From Rhizobium sp. 9140 (lineage in GTDB: Bacteria > Pseudomonadota > Alphaproteobacteria > Rhizobiales > Rhizobiaceae): a stretch of DNA of 64,000 nucleotides. The DNA lies in assembly GCF_900067135.1 (NCBI RefSeq), contig NZ_FJUR01000001.1, positions 124,001 to 188,000 on the forward strand, in the 5' to 3' direction. The translations under genes and the position numbers were made by a program. The notes below the pieces were generated by a model. It saw only the letters and a program-made list of their open reading frames with translations, was not told the DNA's origin and did no database searches. This document shows positions 7,929 through 16,323 of this stretch, piece by piece; position 1 is the stretch's first letter; the number at the start of each line of letters is the position of its first letter.

Positions 7929-9421
7929 GCGACTTCTCCCGCATCCGACGACAGGAGACGCATATACGCCTTCGCCGATGTCGTCTCGACCGTCGCCCTC
8001 GGCAAATACGGGTAGATGGACAGGTCCAGTCTGGGCGGCCGGCGTTCCACCCGGCACAGGATCAGATGCTTGACGGCGTCAAAGCCAATGGCGCCAAGCT
8101 GGATCGCCTGCTTCACCGCCGCATGCAGATCGGCGAGTTCGAAGCTCTCCAGCAGGCGGAGGACCTGCACGTACTCACGCCGGCCGTGTTTGGCCATGCG
8201 GCCTTCCATCAACCGGCGCAGCGTAGCGAACTCTTGCGGCAAGTCCCAGCCCTGGAGGGGCGCTGCCTGATCCAGCGAATTGATCTTCTGCTCGATCAGC
8301 GGCAGGTAATGGACAGGATCGAAGACGACGTCTTCCCGTTCCCAGCACCGAGGATGGCGGGCGATGATCTCGCCACGGCCACCAATGACCACTTCGTTGA
8401 CATAGCCGCGCACCCACACATCCTGATGGCCATAGGCGACCGGGACGGAATAGTCGTTGGTCTTGTAGCGCACCAGCGACTGCGCCGTCACCTTGGCACT
8501 TGCCTGGTCGCAGGCATCAAATGGCGAGGCTGGCAAGGCGCGCATGGCAGCCAGATCGCGCCGCAAGCGCTCGCCGATCGTCTCGCTCTCGCCGCGCAGC
8601 CTGTCGCGCTGGCGCTTCCGGCACTGCTCCTCCAGAAAGGTGTTGAACGCCTCCCATGTCGCAAACTGCGGGATCGGTACCATGAAGTTGCGCCGGGCAT
8701 AGCCGACGAGACCCTCGACGTTCCCCTTGTCGTTGCCCTTGCCGGGACGGCCATAGCGATCCCGGATAAGGTAGTGGGACAGGAAGCCGCTGAACAACGT
8801 CGCGCGCTTGCGGGTGCCGTCAGGCAAAATCTTCGCCACCAGGCAACGGTCGTTGTCGTAGACGATCGATTGCGGCACGGCGCCGAAGAAAGCGAACGCA
8901 TGGACATGGCCATCGACCCAGGCCTCGGCCACTGCCGCCGGATAGGCCCGCACGTAGCAGCCGTCGCTGTGCGGAAGGTCGAGCACGAAGAAATGCGCCT
9001 TCTGCTCGACACCGCCGATGACCACCATCGCCTCACCGAAATCGGCCTGCGCATGGCCGGGCGGATGCGACAGCGGCACGAACACTTCCTGGCGGCGCTG
9101 ATCCCGCTCGCGCATGTAATCCTTGATGATCGTATAGCCGCCAGTGAACCCGCATTCGTCTCGAAGCCGGTCAAACACCCGCTTGGCCGTATGGCGCTGC
9201 TTGCGCGGCACTTGTCTGTCTTCGTCCAGCCAGTGATCGATCGTCGAGACAAACGCATCCAGCTTGGGCCGCCGGATCGGTGATTGTCGCTGATAGCCAG
9301 GTGGCGTCGAATAGGACAGCATCTTGGAAACGCTGTCGCGCGATATGTTGAAATGCTTTGCAGCCTGACGCCGGCTCATGCCTTCCGAGCAAGCCAGTCG
9401 AACCTTCAGATATAATTCCAC
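7925..9421 (-). CDS. istA: IS21 transposase IstA
   Basis: A DDE transposase of 498 residues. The N-terminal HTH (RQAAKHFNISRDSVSKML) binds the terminal repeats. The catalytic core shows Asp127 (AQADFGEA), Asp189 (IVYDNDRC) and Glu236 (GNDKGNVEGLVGYARRNF). The C-terminal IstA domain follows. The start codon is GTG at 9421. The gene is full length with no frameshift, so the IS may still be active even though the surrounding element is not. Confidence 0.95.
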   Translation of the reverse strand: MELYLKVRLACSEGMSRRQAAKHFNISRDSVSKMLSYSTPPGYQRQSPIRRPKLDAFVSTIDHWLDEDRQVPRKQRHTAKRVFDRLRDECGFTGGYTIIKDYMRERDQRRQEVFVPLSHPPGHAQADFGEAMVVIGGVEQKAHFFVLDLPHSDGCYVRAYPAAVAEAWVDGHVHAFAFFGAVPQSIVYDNDRCLVAKILPDGTRKRATLFSGFLSHYLIRDRYGRPGKGNDKGNVEGLVGYARRNFMVPIPQFATWEAFNTFLEEQCRKRQRDRLRGESETIGERLRRDLAAMRALPASPFDACDQASAKVTAQSLVRYKTNDYSVPVAYGHQDVWVRGYVNEVVIGGRGEIIARHPRCWEREDVVFDPVHYLPLIEQKINSLDQAAPLQGWDLPQEFATLRRLMEGRMAKHGRREYVQVLRLLESFELADLHAAVKQAIQLGAIGFDAVKHLILCRVERRPPRLDLSIYPYLPRATVETTSAKAYMRLLSSDAGEVA

Positions 9422-9469
9422 GGTATAGATCCCCAGGCCCTCCTGCGCTCATTGCAGAAGAGAAATAGG

Positions 9470-9543
9470 TGGCCGACTTTTACGCCGCCCGAAGCGGGAC
9501 AATCCCGCCGCTACCGTGGTCTAATTTTGCACCGCCGCTCTCA
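9470..9543. repeat. IS21 right-end terminal repeats
   Basis: The inner block 9470-9490 and the outer block 9515-9543 are the inverted counterparts of the left-end blocks. The IS ends in CA at 9542-9543. Confidence 0.75.
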
Positions 9544-10008
9544 TCGGAGATGAAGGTAAAGGCTCTCGTGTGGCGAGAACCGCTTGAACGGGGTCTTTGA
9601 TAACTTTATACGGCGGTAGTCGTTCAATTCATTCTTGGCGAGCGCCATTGCTAATCTTGGCTCGTCGTGCAGATCGAAATTGGTCCAAAGCGTCGCCCCG
9701 ATGAAGTGATATCCGCCAAGGATGATCGAATCACCGTCTAGCAGGAATAGGTCGTCATAGGCTTCCGCCAGCTTGTAGCCGCCGGCTCGTCCTTCTTTGA
9801 AGGAGCTGCGATAGTATTCGTGATTCCCAGGCACGAAAACGACAGGCATGTGCGGGGCAACGAACTCTCCCAGCCAGAGAATGCTTGCCAGAACACCACC
9901 GTCGAAGATGTCACCCGCACAGAGGCAGATGTCGGCATCGGGAATTTTTGTTAATGCAAAATTCGGGTCGATTTCCAAATGAAGGTCGGAGAAAATCCAC
10001 GCTCTCAT
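9541..10008 (-). pseudogene. Metallophosphoesterase, C-terminally truncated by IS21
   Basis: A calcineurin-like phosphoesterase N-terminus. MRAWIFSDLHLEIDP holds the first metal motif (D-x-H), CLCAGDIFDGG the second (GD), and VVFVPGNHEYY the third (GNHE). The frame ends at 9541-9543, where the stop TGA is supplied by the first three bases of the IS. About 155 residues remain; the final histidine motifs (GH, GHxH) that complete the dinuclear site are missing, so it is probably inactive. The ATG at 10008 overlaps the stop of the upstream small gene (ATGA), so the two formed an operon. Confidence 0.8.
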
Positions 10009-10361
10009 TGTTGCCTCGGGGTGCGCTGATCCCAGAATTCTGGCTCGACACGAGTACCTAACCGGTACCAACGAGAAAATGACCGAGCTACGCCCCTCTG
10101 TTCATCGAGATAAAATAGCTCGCTAGAGAACAGAGGCTTTCCGTCCTCTATTGTCGGGTGACCGATGGGAATGCCAACAAGGCAGGGAACGGTGCGCCGA
10201 GCTAAGGCCCAGTTCTCGATAATCGCGGGCACGGCATCAATCTTCGGCGGACCGGCGTAAATGTCGTCGGCAATCTTGCGTAGTCGAAACTCCAATTCTT
10301 TTTTGGTGAGCCCAAACCAGTGAAGGGAAGATGAGTCGCTCAAGCTAGATTTCCTGTTCAA
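10005..10361 (-). CDS. Small hypothetical protein, DUF6634-like
   Basis: A protein of up to 118 residues. The section from AVPAIIENWALARRTVPCLVG through IPIGHPTIEDG and SELFYLDEQRGVARSFSRWYRLG resembles, from memory, small DUF6634 proteins common in rhizobial accessory regions. No catalytic motif or membrane segment is visible. The only start in frame is TTG at 10361 and no good ribosome site precedes it, so the N-terminus is uncertain. It is translationally coupled to the truncated phosphoesterase and divergent from the XRE gene. Confidence 0.5.
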   Translation of the reverse strand: MNRKSSLSDSSSLHWFGLTKKELEFRLRKIADDIYAGPPKIDAVPAIIENWALARRTVPCLVGIPIGHPTIEDGKPLFSSELFYLDEQRGVARSFSRWYRLGTRVEPEFWDQRTPRQQ

Positions 10362-10473
10362 TAATAGGTCAATACGAATCCTATTTTTTGAACCTTACAG
10401 AGTTTCATGGGTATTTAAAGACCCCATTTTGGTTTTTGTTGACTTTCTCACTGGCGACCGGCTGAACCGGTTT

Positions 10474-11010
10474 ATGAAGCCGCCAGTACCACCCGCCGCC
10501 CTTCGAGCCGCTCGCGCCTTGACAGGCCTTACACAGCTAGATGCTGCCGCTGCGGCCAGCGTTAGCCCTAAGTCCCTGCGAATTGCTGAGACGGGAATCC
10601 GACCAATTGACGAGGTCAATTCTAGGCTTCGAGATTATTACGAGCGTGCTGACATTGAGTTCCTGGGCACCGTAGAGATTGGCTCGGGTGAGGTGCGCTG
10701 CTCGGGCGCTCGATGGTGGGACCCGGAGACGCGGACACCAAGAGTGTCGGCGAACTCCGAATACACTTACTGTACAGGCGCCATCGCGTTTGCTGCTGCT
10801 CGTGCATTCGAGGCTCTCAGCATGAAGATCGTCTCGGAAAATGCAGGAGTCGAATATCGCGTAGTAAGTGCGGCTGAAAATGGAGAAGCTATATCGCGGC
10901 CCGACAGGGAGAAACTTTTCCAGTTCTACAAAGCGCGCGGCCTAGTTCTCCTCGGGAGGCGTGATACCGTAACCGATAGGTACTTAGGCGTGGGTGTTAG
11001 GCAAGGGTAA
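10474..11010 (+). CDS. XRE-family HTH regulator
   Basis: A protein of about 178 residues with an N-terminal helix-turn-helix (PAALRAARALTGLTQLDAAAAASVSPKSLRIAE, residues 5-45). It is followed by DEVNSRLRDYYERADIEFLG, typical of small Cro/C1-type regulators in which the first domain reads DNA and the rest has no known fold. The start at 10474 puts the HTH at the usual distance; a TTG at 10429 is an alternative. It is divergent from the small operon to its left and probably controls it or the element. Its A/T content is higher than in host genes. Confidence 0.65.
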   Translation: MKPPVPPAALRAARALTGLTQLDAAAAASVSPKSLRIAETGIRPIDEVNSRLRDYYERADIEFLGTVEIGSGEVRCSGARWWDPETRTPRVSANSEYTYCTGAIAFAAARAFEALSMKIVSENAGVEYRVVSAAENGEAISRPDREKLFQFYKARGLVLLGRRDTVTDRYLGVGVRQG

Positions 11011-11400
11011 AGCGTCTGTGTAATCCTCGCTTCTTTTCAAGAGGTTCGCTCACAATTCGGCATTCAATCGTTGATGCCCAGCGACGACGTGGACCCACCG
11101 ATTTTCCCAGCTTGGATTCATCCATCAAAAATTCGCGCCGAAAATAATGACTGTCTAATATAACGGCAGGGAAGCGCTGACGTCGAGCTCTGAGAGCCCC
11201 TCGCTACGCTGCGCTTCGTTCGGGGTCCGAACCGGCAGTGCCGGATATAGACGGCTAACGCCGCCTTTGTTTTCTTAGAAAGACGGCATTGGCCGGCTTG
11301 CTTGCAATATGGTGAGCCGCTCGCCCGGCCATGCCTTTGTCGGCTAAAGCCGAAACGGAGTGCTTCGCACGAGTACACTTTAAAGAGAATATGTGTAAAC
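11011..11400. other. Non-coding right end of the element
   Basis: There is no convincing gene. The stretch has short imperfect palindromes (GAACCGGCAGTGCCGG region near 11230; GGCTAAAGCC near 11341) and ends with AATATGTGTAAAC directly against the host gapR fragment. The reverse complement of this end (GTTTACACATATT) partly matches the left end (TTTGCACACAT), so this is probably the right recombinase-binding end. Confidence 0.4.
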
Positions 11401-11556
11401 GACGACATCAAGGACGTCATGGGCGAAGCGAAAGGCCGCGGCTACGACACCAAGGCGATCCGCACGATCATTCGCCTGCGCAAGAAGGATGCGAACGAAC
11501 GCATCGAAGAGGAAACGATCCTCCAGACCTACATGGCCGCTCTCGGCATGGAATAG
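11401..11556 (+). pseudogene. gapR: 3' remnant of host gapR (DUF2312)
   Basis: The C-terminal 51 codons of the host GapR ([20 protein letters not shown] to ALGME) and its stop. It continues exactly where the 5' remnant at 5420-5530 breaks off. An open frame runs upstream into element DNA to about 11302, but those codons are not GapR-like and there is no ribosome site, so no product is expected. The native terminator follows at 11585. Confidence 0.95.
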
Positions 11557-11584
11557 TCCGGCCGCGTCATCTGCAGGCAACGTC

Positions 11585-11620
11585 AACGCCGCACGTCAGG
11601 ATCGACGGGCGGCGTTTTGC
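11585..11620. terminator. Terminator after gapR / luxR-type gene
   Basis: AACGCCGC (11585-11592) pairs with GCGGCGTT (11609-11616), followed by TT on the plus strand. It lies between the convergent gapR remnant and the LuxR-type gene. Confidence 0.6.
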
Positions 11621-11648
11621 GTTTGACGGCCAGCGCTGTGGATCAGGC

Positions 11649-12377
11649 TCAATGGATGAGGTTTCGCCGGATGGCATCGGCGATGGCGTGGGTGCGGTTC
11701 GCGGCCCCCAGCTTCTTGATGGCCGACTTGATGTAGCTGTTCACCGTATCGTTCTGGTAACCTGTCGCCCGCGCGATGCCCTCGCTGGTCAGGCCATGGC
11801 TCGCCTGCTTCAGACAGGCGACCTCACCGCGCGACAAGCGCAGATGCGAAACGGCAAAGCGCTCCATCAGCGGCCGCGTGACCTCTGCATGCAGGGAGGG
11901 CGCGATCAGAGTAACGAACGCGAGCTCCTCGCTGTCGAACGGCGTCTCCCGCATGAAGGTGACGGCACCGTAGACCACGGAACTGCGCATGACCGGCACG
12001 AGCGTTCGATTGTGAACGTTGAAGGTCGATGTCACGCGCTCCAGAAGGGCCGGCCTCGGCGTCTCCGCGAAGACCTCGGCCTCGATCACGACCTTTCCCG
12101 AAAGCGCGGCCTCGACGAAGGGATCGATCTCATAGAGCCGCTCGCGCGCATAGGTCTCGACATAGGCCGGCGGCAGATCGGTATCCACGGACACGCCACG
12201 TCCGAAATGATACCCCTCCAGGTCGAGCCCGCTGATCACGATATGATCGAACGGCACGGCACGCCTGAGGCGATCGACCACGGGATTCGACGTGAAATAG
12301 CGATGCGGAGGAACGGAATTCAAATCGCGCCATTCCGGGCTGAATGGGGAGAGCGATGAGTGCGCCTTGGTGGCCAT
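11649..12377 (-). CDS. LuxR-family regulator with autoinducer-binding-type domain
   Basis: A protein of 242 residues. The N-terminal part (about 25-165) has the layout of an acyl-homoserine-lactone-type sensor domain (FDHIVISGLDLEGYHFGRGVS, ETYARERLYEIDPFVEAA). The C-terminal part (about 178-240) is a LuxR HTH (LSRGEVACLKQASHGLTSEGIARATGY, then DTVNSYIKSAIKKLGAANR). No luxI-type synthase is nearby, so it may be a solo receptor or may sense something else. The segment upstream holds a short TTAC-T-GTAA dyad near 12400 that could be an operator. Confidence 0.85.
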   Translation of the reverse strand: MATKAHSSLSPFSPEWRDLNSVPPHRYFTSNPVVDRLRRAVPFDHIVISGLDLEGYHFGRGVSVDTDLPPAYVETYARERLYEIDPFVEAALSGKVVIEAEVFAETPRPALLERVTSTFNVHNRTLVPVMRSSVVYGAVTFMRETPFDSEELAFVTLIAPSLHAEVTRPLMERFAVSHLRLSRGEVACLKQASHGLTSEGIARATGYQNDTVNSYIKSAIKKLGAANRTHAIADAIRRNLIH

Positions 12378-12483
12378 GACCGGACTCCGAATGCCGACTT
12401 ACTGTAAGTCTGGTGAGACGGTGTCAAATTTCGCCCGAGTTTACAACCAAAAGATCTATTTTTAGGGGATTTACCGTATAGAG

Positions 12484-12511
12484 AAAAAAATACCCCGTAT
12501 TTTCAGGGCAT
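12484..12511 (-). terminator. Terminator downstream of DUF882 gene
   Basis: On the minus strand ATGCCCT pairs with GGGGTAT (one G-U pair) around an 8-base loop (12490-12511) and is followed by a run of seven T. It lies about 54 bp after the DUF882 stop. Confidence 0.55.
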
Positions 12512-12564
12512 TTTTGTTTTGGGGAGCGGGAATATACAAGATTTCACCTCACAAACCACTACCC

Positions 12565-14544
12565 TCAGTTGAAGCGCTGAACTTCCATGAAGTTAACGGC
12601 TGTACCGCTGAACTTTGCCGTATCGGCAACGGCTGGACGGTTGGTGAAACCGGCGGAGTAGACCGTCGTCGGCGACGCACGTAACGAGCGGGAGACGAAG
12701 CGCGGTGCCTTGACCGGCTTCGACAATGTCGCCATGCGGCTGGTCGAAAGCGCCCATTCCGCAATGATCTTCTGCGTCAGCTTCGGCTCCGTCCGCACGG
12801 AGGTGCGATGCGCGGCGTCGGCCTGAACCTTTTTCGGACGGGCAGCCTTGGTCGGCACCTCGGCAGGCACATCGAAAGCACTGCCGAACGGGTCACGCGG
12901 GGCGGACGACGGAGCCGGCGCGTAGGACGCAAGCTCGACCGGCGGGTTGGCCGGTCGAACCGGCGCCGCAGCGATGCGGGTCGGATCATGGGCCGGAGCG
13001 GCCGGCGGCGTCTGCGCCGTGGCCACGGCTTCCGGCCGTGCAGCGGGAATGGTGGCGACGGTCGGGGCCGCAAGGGCAACCTTGGCTCCGGCTTCCGCCG
13101 CGGTATCGACCGGGGCCTGTGCGGTCGCGATCACAGCCGGCGCCGTCGTCGTCGGTGCCGGCAGCGGCTGTGCAGCCATGCCGGCCGTTGCGCCGGAAAC
13201 GTCGGCCTGGGCGACAGCCATCAGGGCAGCTTCACCAGCCGGACGAAGGGCCGGTACGGGCACGAAGCCAAGAGCCTCGGAGTCCTCGGTCATCGCATTC
13301 GGGTCGGCACTGGCAAGCAATGCCTCACTACCCTGCGGATCGGTCTGGCGCGCCATCGGCACGGGAACCTTGTAGCTCCGCAGATCGGCAAATTCCTCCG
13401 CTGTGGTCGCCAGGCCTGTCGCCGTCGAATCGGGAAGCGCTGCGGCAAGAGCATCCTGCGCGGCATTCCGGGTCGGCGCCACGAGCGCGGTCTGGACGGC
13501 TGTGTCGGCTTCCTGGAAAGCGGGGCGAACGAGCGGAACCGGCGCCTTGACGGTCTGTTCGGCCACCACCGGGCCTTCGTCCGCACCCTCTACACCGGCA
13601 AGAACCGGCTGCTGAACCGGGGCGGTCGCGGGCTTGGTGGTACGGGGCGCCCGGGCAGGCGCTTCGGCATCGTCGCTCTCAGACCCGCTGGGAGCACCGC
13701 TTGCGATCGCCGTTGCATCCTCGTCCTCATCGCCGCCGCCAAACAGCATGGCAAAGAGGTTCTTGCCGCCGCGTTTGGTATCGCGATCGCCGGCACCCTT
13801 TGTCCCGCCGCCGGCCACTTCGATAGCACTGGACCCGACACGGCGCTTGTAGTCCGCCACCGCCTGCTCATAGCCGGGAAGCGGCGAGCCGTCGGAGGGA
13901 AGGTGCATGGTCTTGCCGTCCGGGAACAGGCGAACCAGTTCGCCGCGGCTCATGCGCGGCCAGGCACGCACGCCGCCGACATCCATATGGACGAAGGGCG
14001 AACCGGATGTGGGATAGTAGCCGACGCCGCCGACCTGGAATTTCATGCCGATTTCGCGCAGCGTCTTCAGCTTCACGTCGGGCAGGTAGAAGTCCATCGC
14101 CTTGCCGAGCATGTGCTGGCTCTTCTTGGCAACACCCTTAGTGCGCGAGCGCAGCATGCCGTTGGTGGCCGGGGAGCGGTAGGCGGAGACGACGTGGATA
14201 TAATCGCGCGATCCACTCTTCTGGTAGACTTCCCAGATCAGATCGAGAAGACGCGGATCCATCTTCGTCGGCTCGTTGCGGCGCCAGTCGCGCAGCATGT
14301 TGTTGACCTGCTGCAGACCCTTGGGGTCGTAGCGGCCATTGCGTTTGAAGGTGATTTCGGCCTTTTCGCGGGTATGAATGAAAAAGATCTTGAGCGTCCG
14401 GGTCTGTCCGGCGGCCTCGACGGCGGGCACCACGCCAGGCGTCACCATGGATGCGGCAATGACCAGCGATCCGAGAAGACGCGGCATGCGGCCGGCCCAA
14501 CGGCGGCAAAGGTCGCGCACTTTGGCGCCGAAAGGCGTTATCAT
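12565..14544 (-). CDS. DUF882 (YcbK-like) LAS-family peptidase with long Ala/Pro tail
   Basis: About 659 residues from the ATG at 14544 (MITPFGAKV). A signal segment ends near VEAAG, then a DUF882 domain (about residues 45-235) follows. The LAS-type zinc ligands are visible: His144 and Asp151 in SQHMLGKAMD, and His186 in FVHMDVG. Such proteins resemble D-Ala-D-Ala carboxypeptidases and act on peptidoglycan in the periplasm. The C-terminal 400 or so residues are low-complexity Ala, Pro and Thr, which is much longer than the catalytic domain needs. An upstream ATG at 14634 adds 30 residues without signal character. Confidence 0.85.
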   Translation of the reverse strand: MITPFGAKVRDLCRRWAGRMPRLLGSLVIAASMVTPGVVPAVEAAGQTRTLKIFFIHTREKAEITFKRNGRYDPKGLQQVNNMLRDWRRNEPTKMDPRLLDLIWEVYQKSGSRDYIHVVSAYRSPATNGMLRSRTKGVAKKSQHMLGKAMDFYLPDVKLKTLREIGMKFQVGGVGYYPTSGSPFVHMDVGGVRAWPRMSRGELVRLFPDGKTMHLPSDGSPLPGYEQAVADYKRRVGSSAIEVAGGGTKGAGDRDTKRGGKNLFAMLFGGGDEDEDATAIASGAPSGSESDDAEAPARAPRTTKPATAPVQQPVLAGVEGADEGPVVAEQTVKAPVPLVRPAFQEADTAVQTALVAPTRNAAQDALAAALPDSTATGLATTAEEFADLRSYKVPVPMARQTDPQGSEALLASADPNAMTEDSEALGFVPVPALRPAGEAALMAVAQADVSGATAGMAAQPLPAPTTTAPAVIATAQAPVDTAAEAGAKVALAAPTVATIPAARPEAVATAQTPPAAPAHDPTRIAAAPVRPANPPVELASYAPAPSSAPRDPFGSAFDVPAEVPTKAARPKKVQADAAHRTSVRTEPKLTQKIIAEWALSTSRMATLSKPVKAPRFVSRSLRASPTTVYSAGFTNRPAVADTAKFSGTAVNFMEVQRFN

Positions 14545-14757
14545 TCCCGACAAATCCTGCAAACCTTCTTCCCCGTCGACGGACACGCCGCTCCCTGTGG
14601 CTATCCAGTTGACTGTCAAATACGGTGACAGCATGGCATTTATGCCACAGTCGTCCCCTATCCTTATAATATAGTGAACGGACCACTAACAAGGTCTAAA
14701 CGACACTGCATGTTTTCGACGAAAGCGTAAGGCAAGCTTGTCCCAACAGGACGTGAA

Positions 14758-16323
14758 TCATGCGGCTTCCGAGAACGGATCGTCCGGATCGATCCCGTAA
14801 TCCTTGAGCTTGCGGTAGAGCGTCGAGCGCCCGATACCGAGCTTTCGCGCCACCTGGCTCATCTGCCCGCGATAGAATTTCAGCGCAAACCGGATCAGCT
14901 CCTCCTCAACCTCGGCCAACTTTCGCACATTGCCACCGGCATCGACGCTCGGAATGGCCGAATCGGTCACCGTTTCCACCGACCGCATCGCTCTCCGTTC
15001 GGATGGCGAGAGAGGCGGTTCGCTCTGTGCCGGGCGGGCATGCGACAGTCCGGCAAAGGACAACGGTTCGTCGGTCGAACCCTCGCTCCGCAACGGCTCG
15101 GACGAGAGATGCGGGATCACGCCATGCGCCAGTCTGTCCGGCAGCGTGACGGCCAACTGCGGAAAATCCGTGACGTCGAGTTCGGAACGGTCCGCCATGA
15201 CGACGGCGCGGTAGATGGCGCTTTCCAGTTCGCGGATATTGCCCGGCCAATCGTAAGCCGTCAGGAGCGCCATGGCGCCATGGCTGACCGTGCGTGTCTT
15301 AGCCAGTCGCTGCTCGCTGGAGAAGATCTCCACGAAGTTGCGCACCAGCAACGGAATGTCCTCCTTGCGGCGGCGCAGCGCGGGAATGGCGATGGGGAAG
15401 ACGTTCAGGCGGTAATAGAGGTCCTCCCGGAACCGGCCTTCGCGGACTTCGGTGATCAGGTCCTTGTTGGTGGCCGAGATCAGCCGCACATCTACCTTCT
15501 GCGGCAGGCGCGCGCCGACCGTCTCGATCTCGCCCTGCTGCACGGCGCGCAGTAGCTTGACCTGCACGGCCAGCGGCAGATCGCCGATTTCGTCCAGAAA
15601 CAGCGTGCCGCCATCCGCTTCCACGAACTTGCCGGCATGCTTTTCGGTCGCACCGGTAAAAGCACCCTTCTCATGACCAAAGAGGATGCTTTCCACAAGA
15701 TTGGCGGGGATCGCACCGCAATTGACGGTGATGAAGGACTTGCCCGACCGGTCGCTGCCAGACTGGATGGCACGCGCCACCATTTCCTTGCCGACGCCCG
15801 ATTCACCTTCGAGCACCACCGGTATACTCGACTGGGCGGCGCGCTTGGCCAGATCGAGTACGCGGATCATCGCTTCGCTGGCGGACACCACATCCTCGAA
15901 ACGCACGACATCGCCACGGCTGCGCCGGCTGGTCGAGCCGCGCACCGGACGACCGGATTGCTTCAACGCATTGCCGATGGCGACAGCCAGGCGCTCCGGC
16001 GAGACCGGCTTCACCACGAAATCGAAGGCACCGGCCTGCATGGCGAGCACCACCGTCTCGATGCCGCCCTGCCCGGTCTGCACGATGGCGGGCGTGGTGA
16101 TATTGCGTTCGGCCAGCGCCGCGAGTACCGCATGGCCATCCATTTCCGGCATCATCAGGTCGAGAAGAATGACATCGATCCGCGCGCCGCGGCGCAGCAG
16201 CACATCGAGCCCCGCGCGACCGTTTTCCGCCACATGCGCGATATGGCCGAGCCGGTCGATCATGCCTGTCAGGATCCGCCGCTGGACCGGATCGTCCTCG
16301 ATCACGAGAATCTGCGCTGCCAT
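14758..16323 (-). CDS. Sigma-54-dependent response regulator, NtrC type
   Basis: A protein of 521 residues. The receiver domain (1-120) has phospho-acceptor Asp55 ([13 protein letters not shown]) and a Lys in VVKPVSPE. The AAA+ domain has Walker A GESGVGKE (173-180), the sigma-54-contact GAFTGA (220-225), Walker [10 protein letters not shown] (240-248) and the arginine-finger region [13 protein letters not shown]-terminal Fis-type HTH (about 478-512, [24 protein letters not shown]) binds the enhancer. A 60-residue linker before it is Ser/Pro-rich. No histidine kinase gene is adjacent, so its signal is unknown. All residues for activity are present. Confidence 0.93.
   Translation of the reverse strand: MAAQILVIEDDPVQRRILTGMIDRLGHIAHVAENGRAGLDVLLRRGARIDVILLDLMMPEMDGHAVLAALAERNITTPAIVQTGQGGIETVVLAMQAGAFDFVVKPVSPERLAVAIGNALKQSGRPVRGSTSRRSRGDVVRFEDVVSASEAMIRVLDLAKRAAQSSIPVVLEGESGVGKEMVARAIQSGSDRSGKSFITVNCGAIPANLVESILFGHEKGAFTGATEKHAGKFVEADGGTLFLDEIGDLPLAVQVKLLRAVQQGEIETVGARLPQKVDVRLISATNKDLITEVREGRFREDLYYRLNVFPIAIPALRRRKEDIPLLVRNFVEIFSSEQRLAKTRTVSHGAMALLTAYDWPGNIRELESAIYRAVVMADRSELDVTDFPQLAVTLPDRLAHGVIPHLSSEPLRSEGSTDEPLSFAGLSHARPAQSEPPLSPSERRAMRSVETVTDSAIPSVDAGGNVRKLAEVEEELIRFALKFYRGQMSQVARKLGIGRSTLYRKLKDYGIDPDDPFSEAA

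Larger units (their letters stand above)
7038..9543 (-). mobile_element. IS21-family insertion sequence
   Basis: A 2,506-bp element. Both ends begin with TG (reading inward) followed by aligned sequence: CGGCGGaGtAAAA at the left and CGGCGGtGcAAAA at the right, each four bases after the TG. Both ends hold a second inner copy of a GGCGGCG.AAAAGTCGGCCAC block, the multiple terminal repeats expected of IS21. It encodes istA and istB with an ATGA overlap. The 8 bases outside the left end (TAGTAGTT) do not match those outside the right end (TCGGAGAT), so no target duplication survives. That points to an adjacent deletion or a recombination event. Its transposase genes look intact. Confidence 0.93.
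5531..11400. mobile_element. Integrative element inserted in gapR, carrying a replacement gapR
   Basis: A segment of about 5.87 kb whose ends are defined by the two halves of the host gapR. It carries, left to right: an intact gapR, a TnpC-like gene, a tyrosine-recombinase remnant, an IS21-family IS, a truncated metallophosphoesterase, a DUF6634-like gene, an XRE regulator and a non-coding right end. Parts of it (for example 5560-5650, 6450-7030 and 9540-10430) are visibly richer in A and T than the flanking genes. An imperfect inverted motif containing ACACAT lies close to each end (near 5541 and 11391). No clear direct repeat brackets it, as is usual for Tn554-type recombinase elements. Confidence 0.85.

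Noticed and set aside
7913..9283. Plus-strand frame of 456 codons opposite istA
   Set aside because: IstA has DDE residues and proper ends on the other strand.
11302..11556. Open frame that fuses element DNA to the gapR 3' part
   Set aside because: The first 33 codons are not GapR-like and there is no ribosome site; it is a chance extension of the remnant.
12808..14628. Plus-strand frame of 606 codons opposite the DUF882 gene
   Set aside because: Antisense shadow without any recognisable domain.
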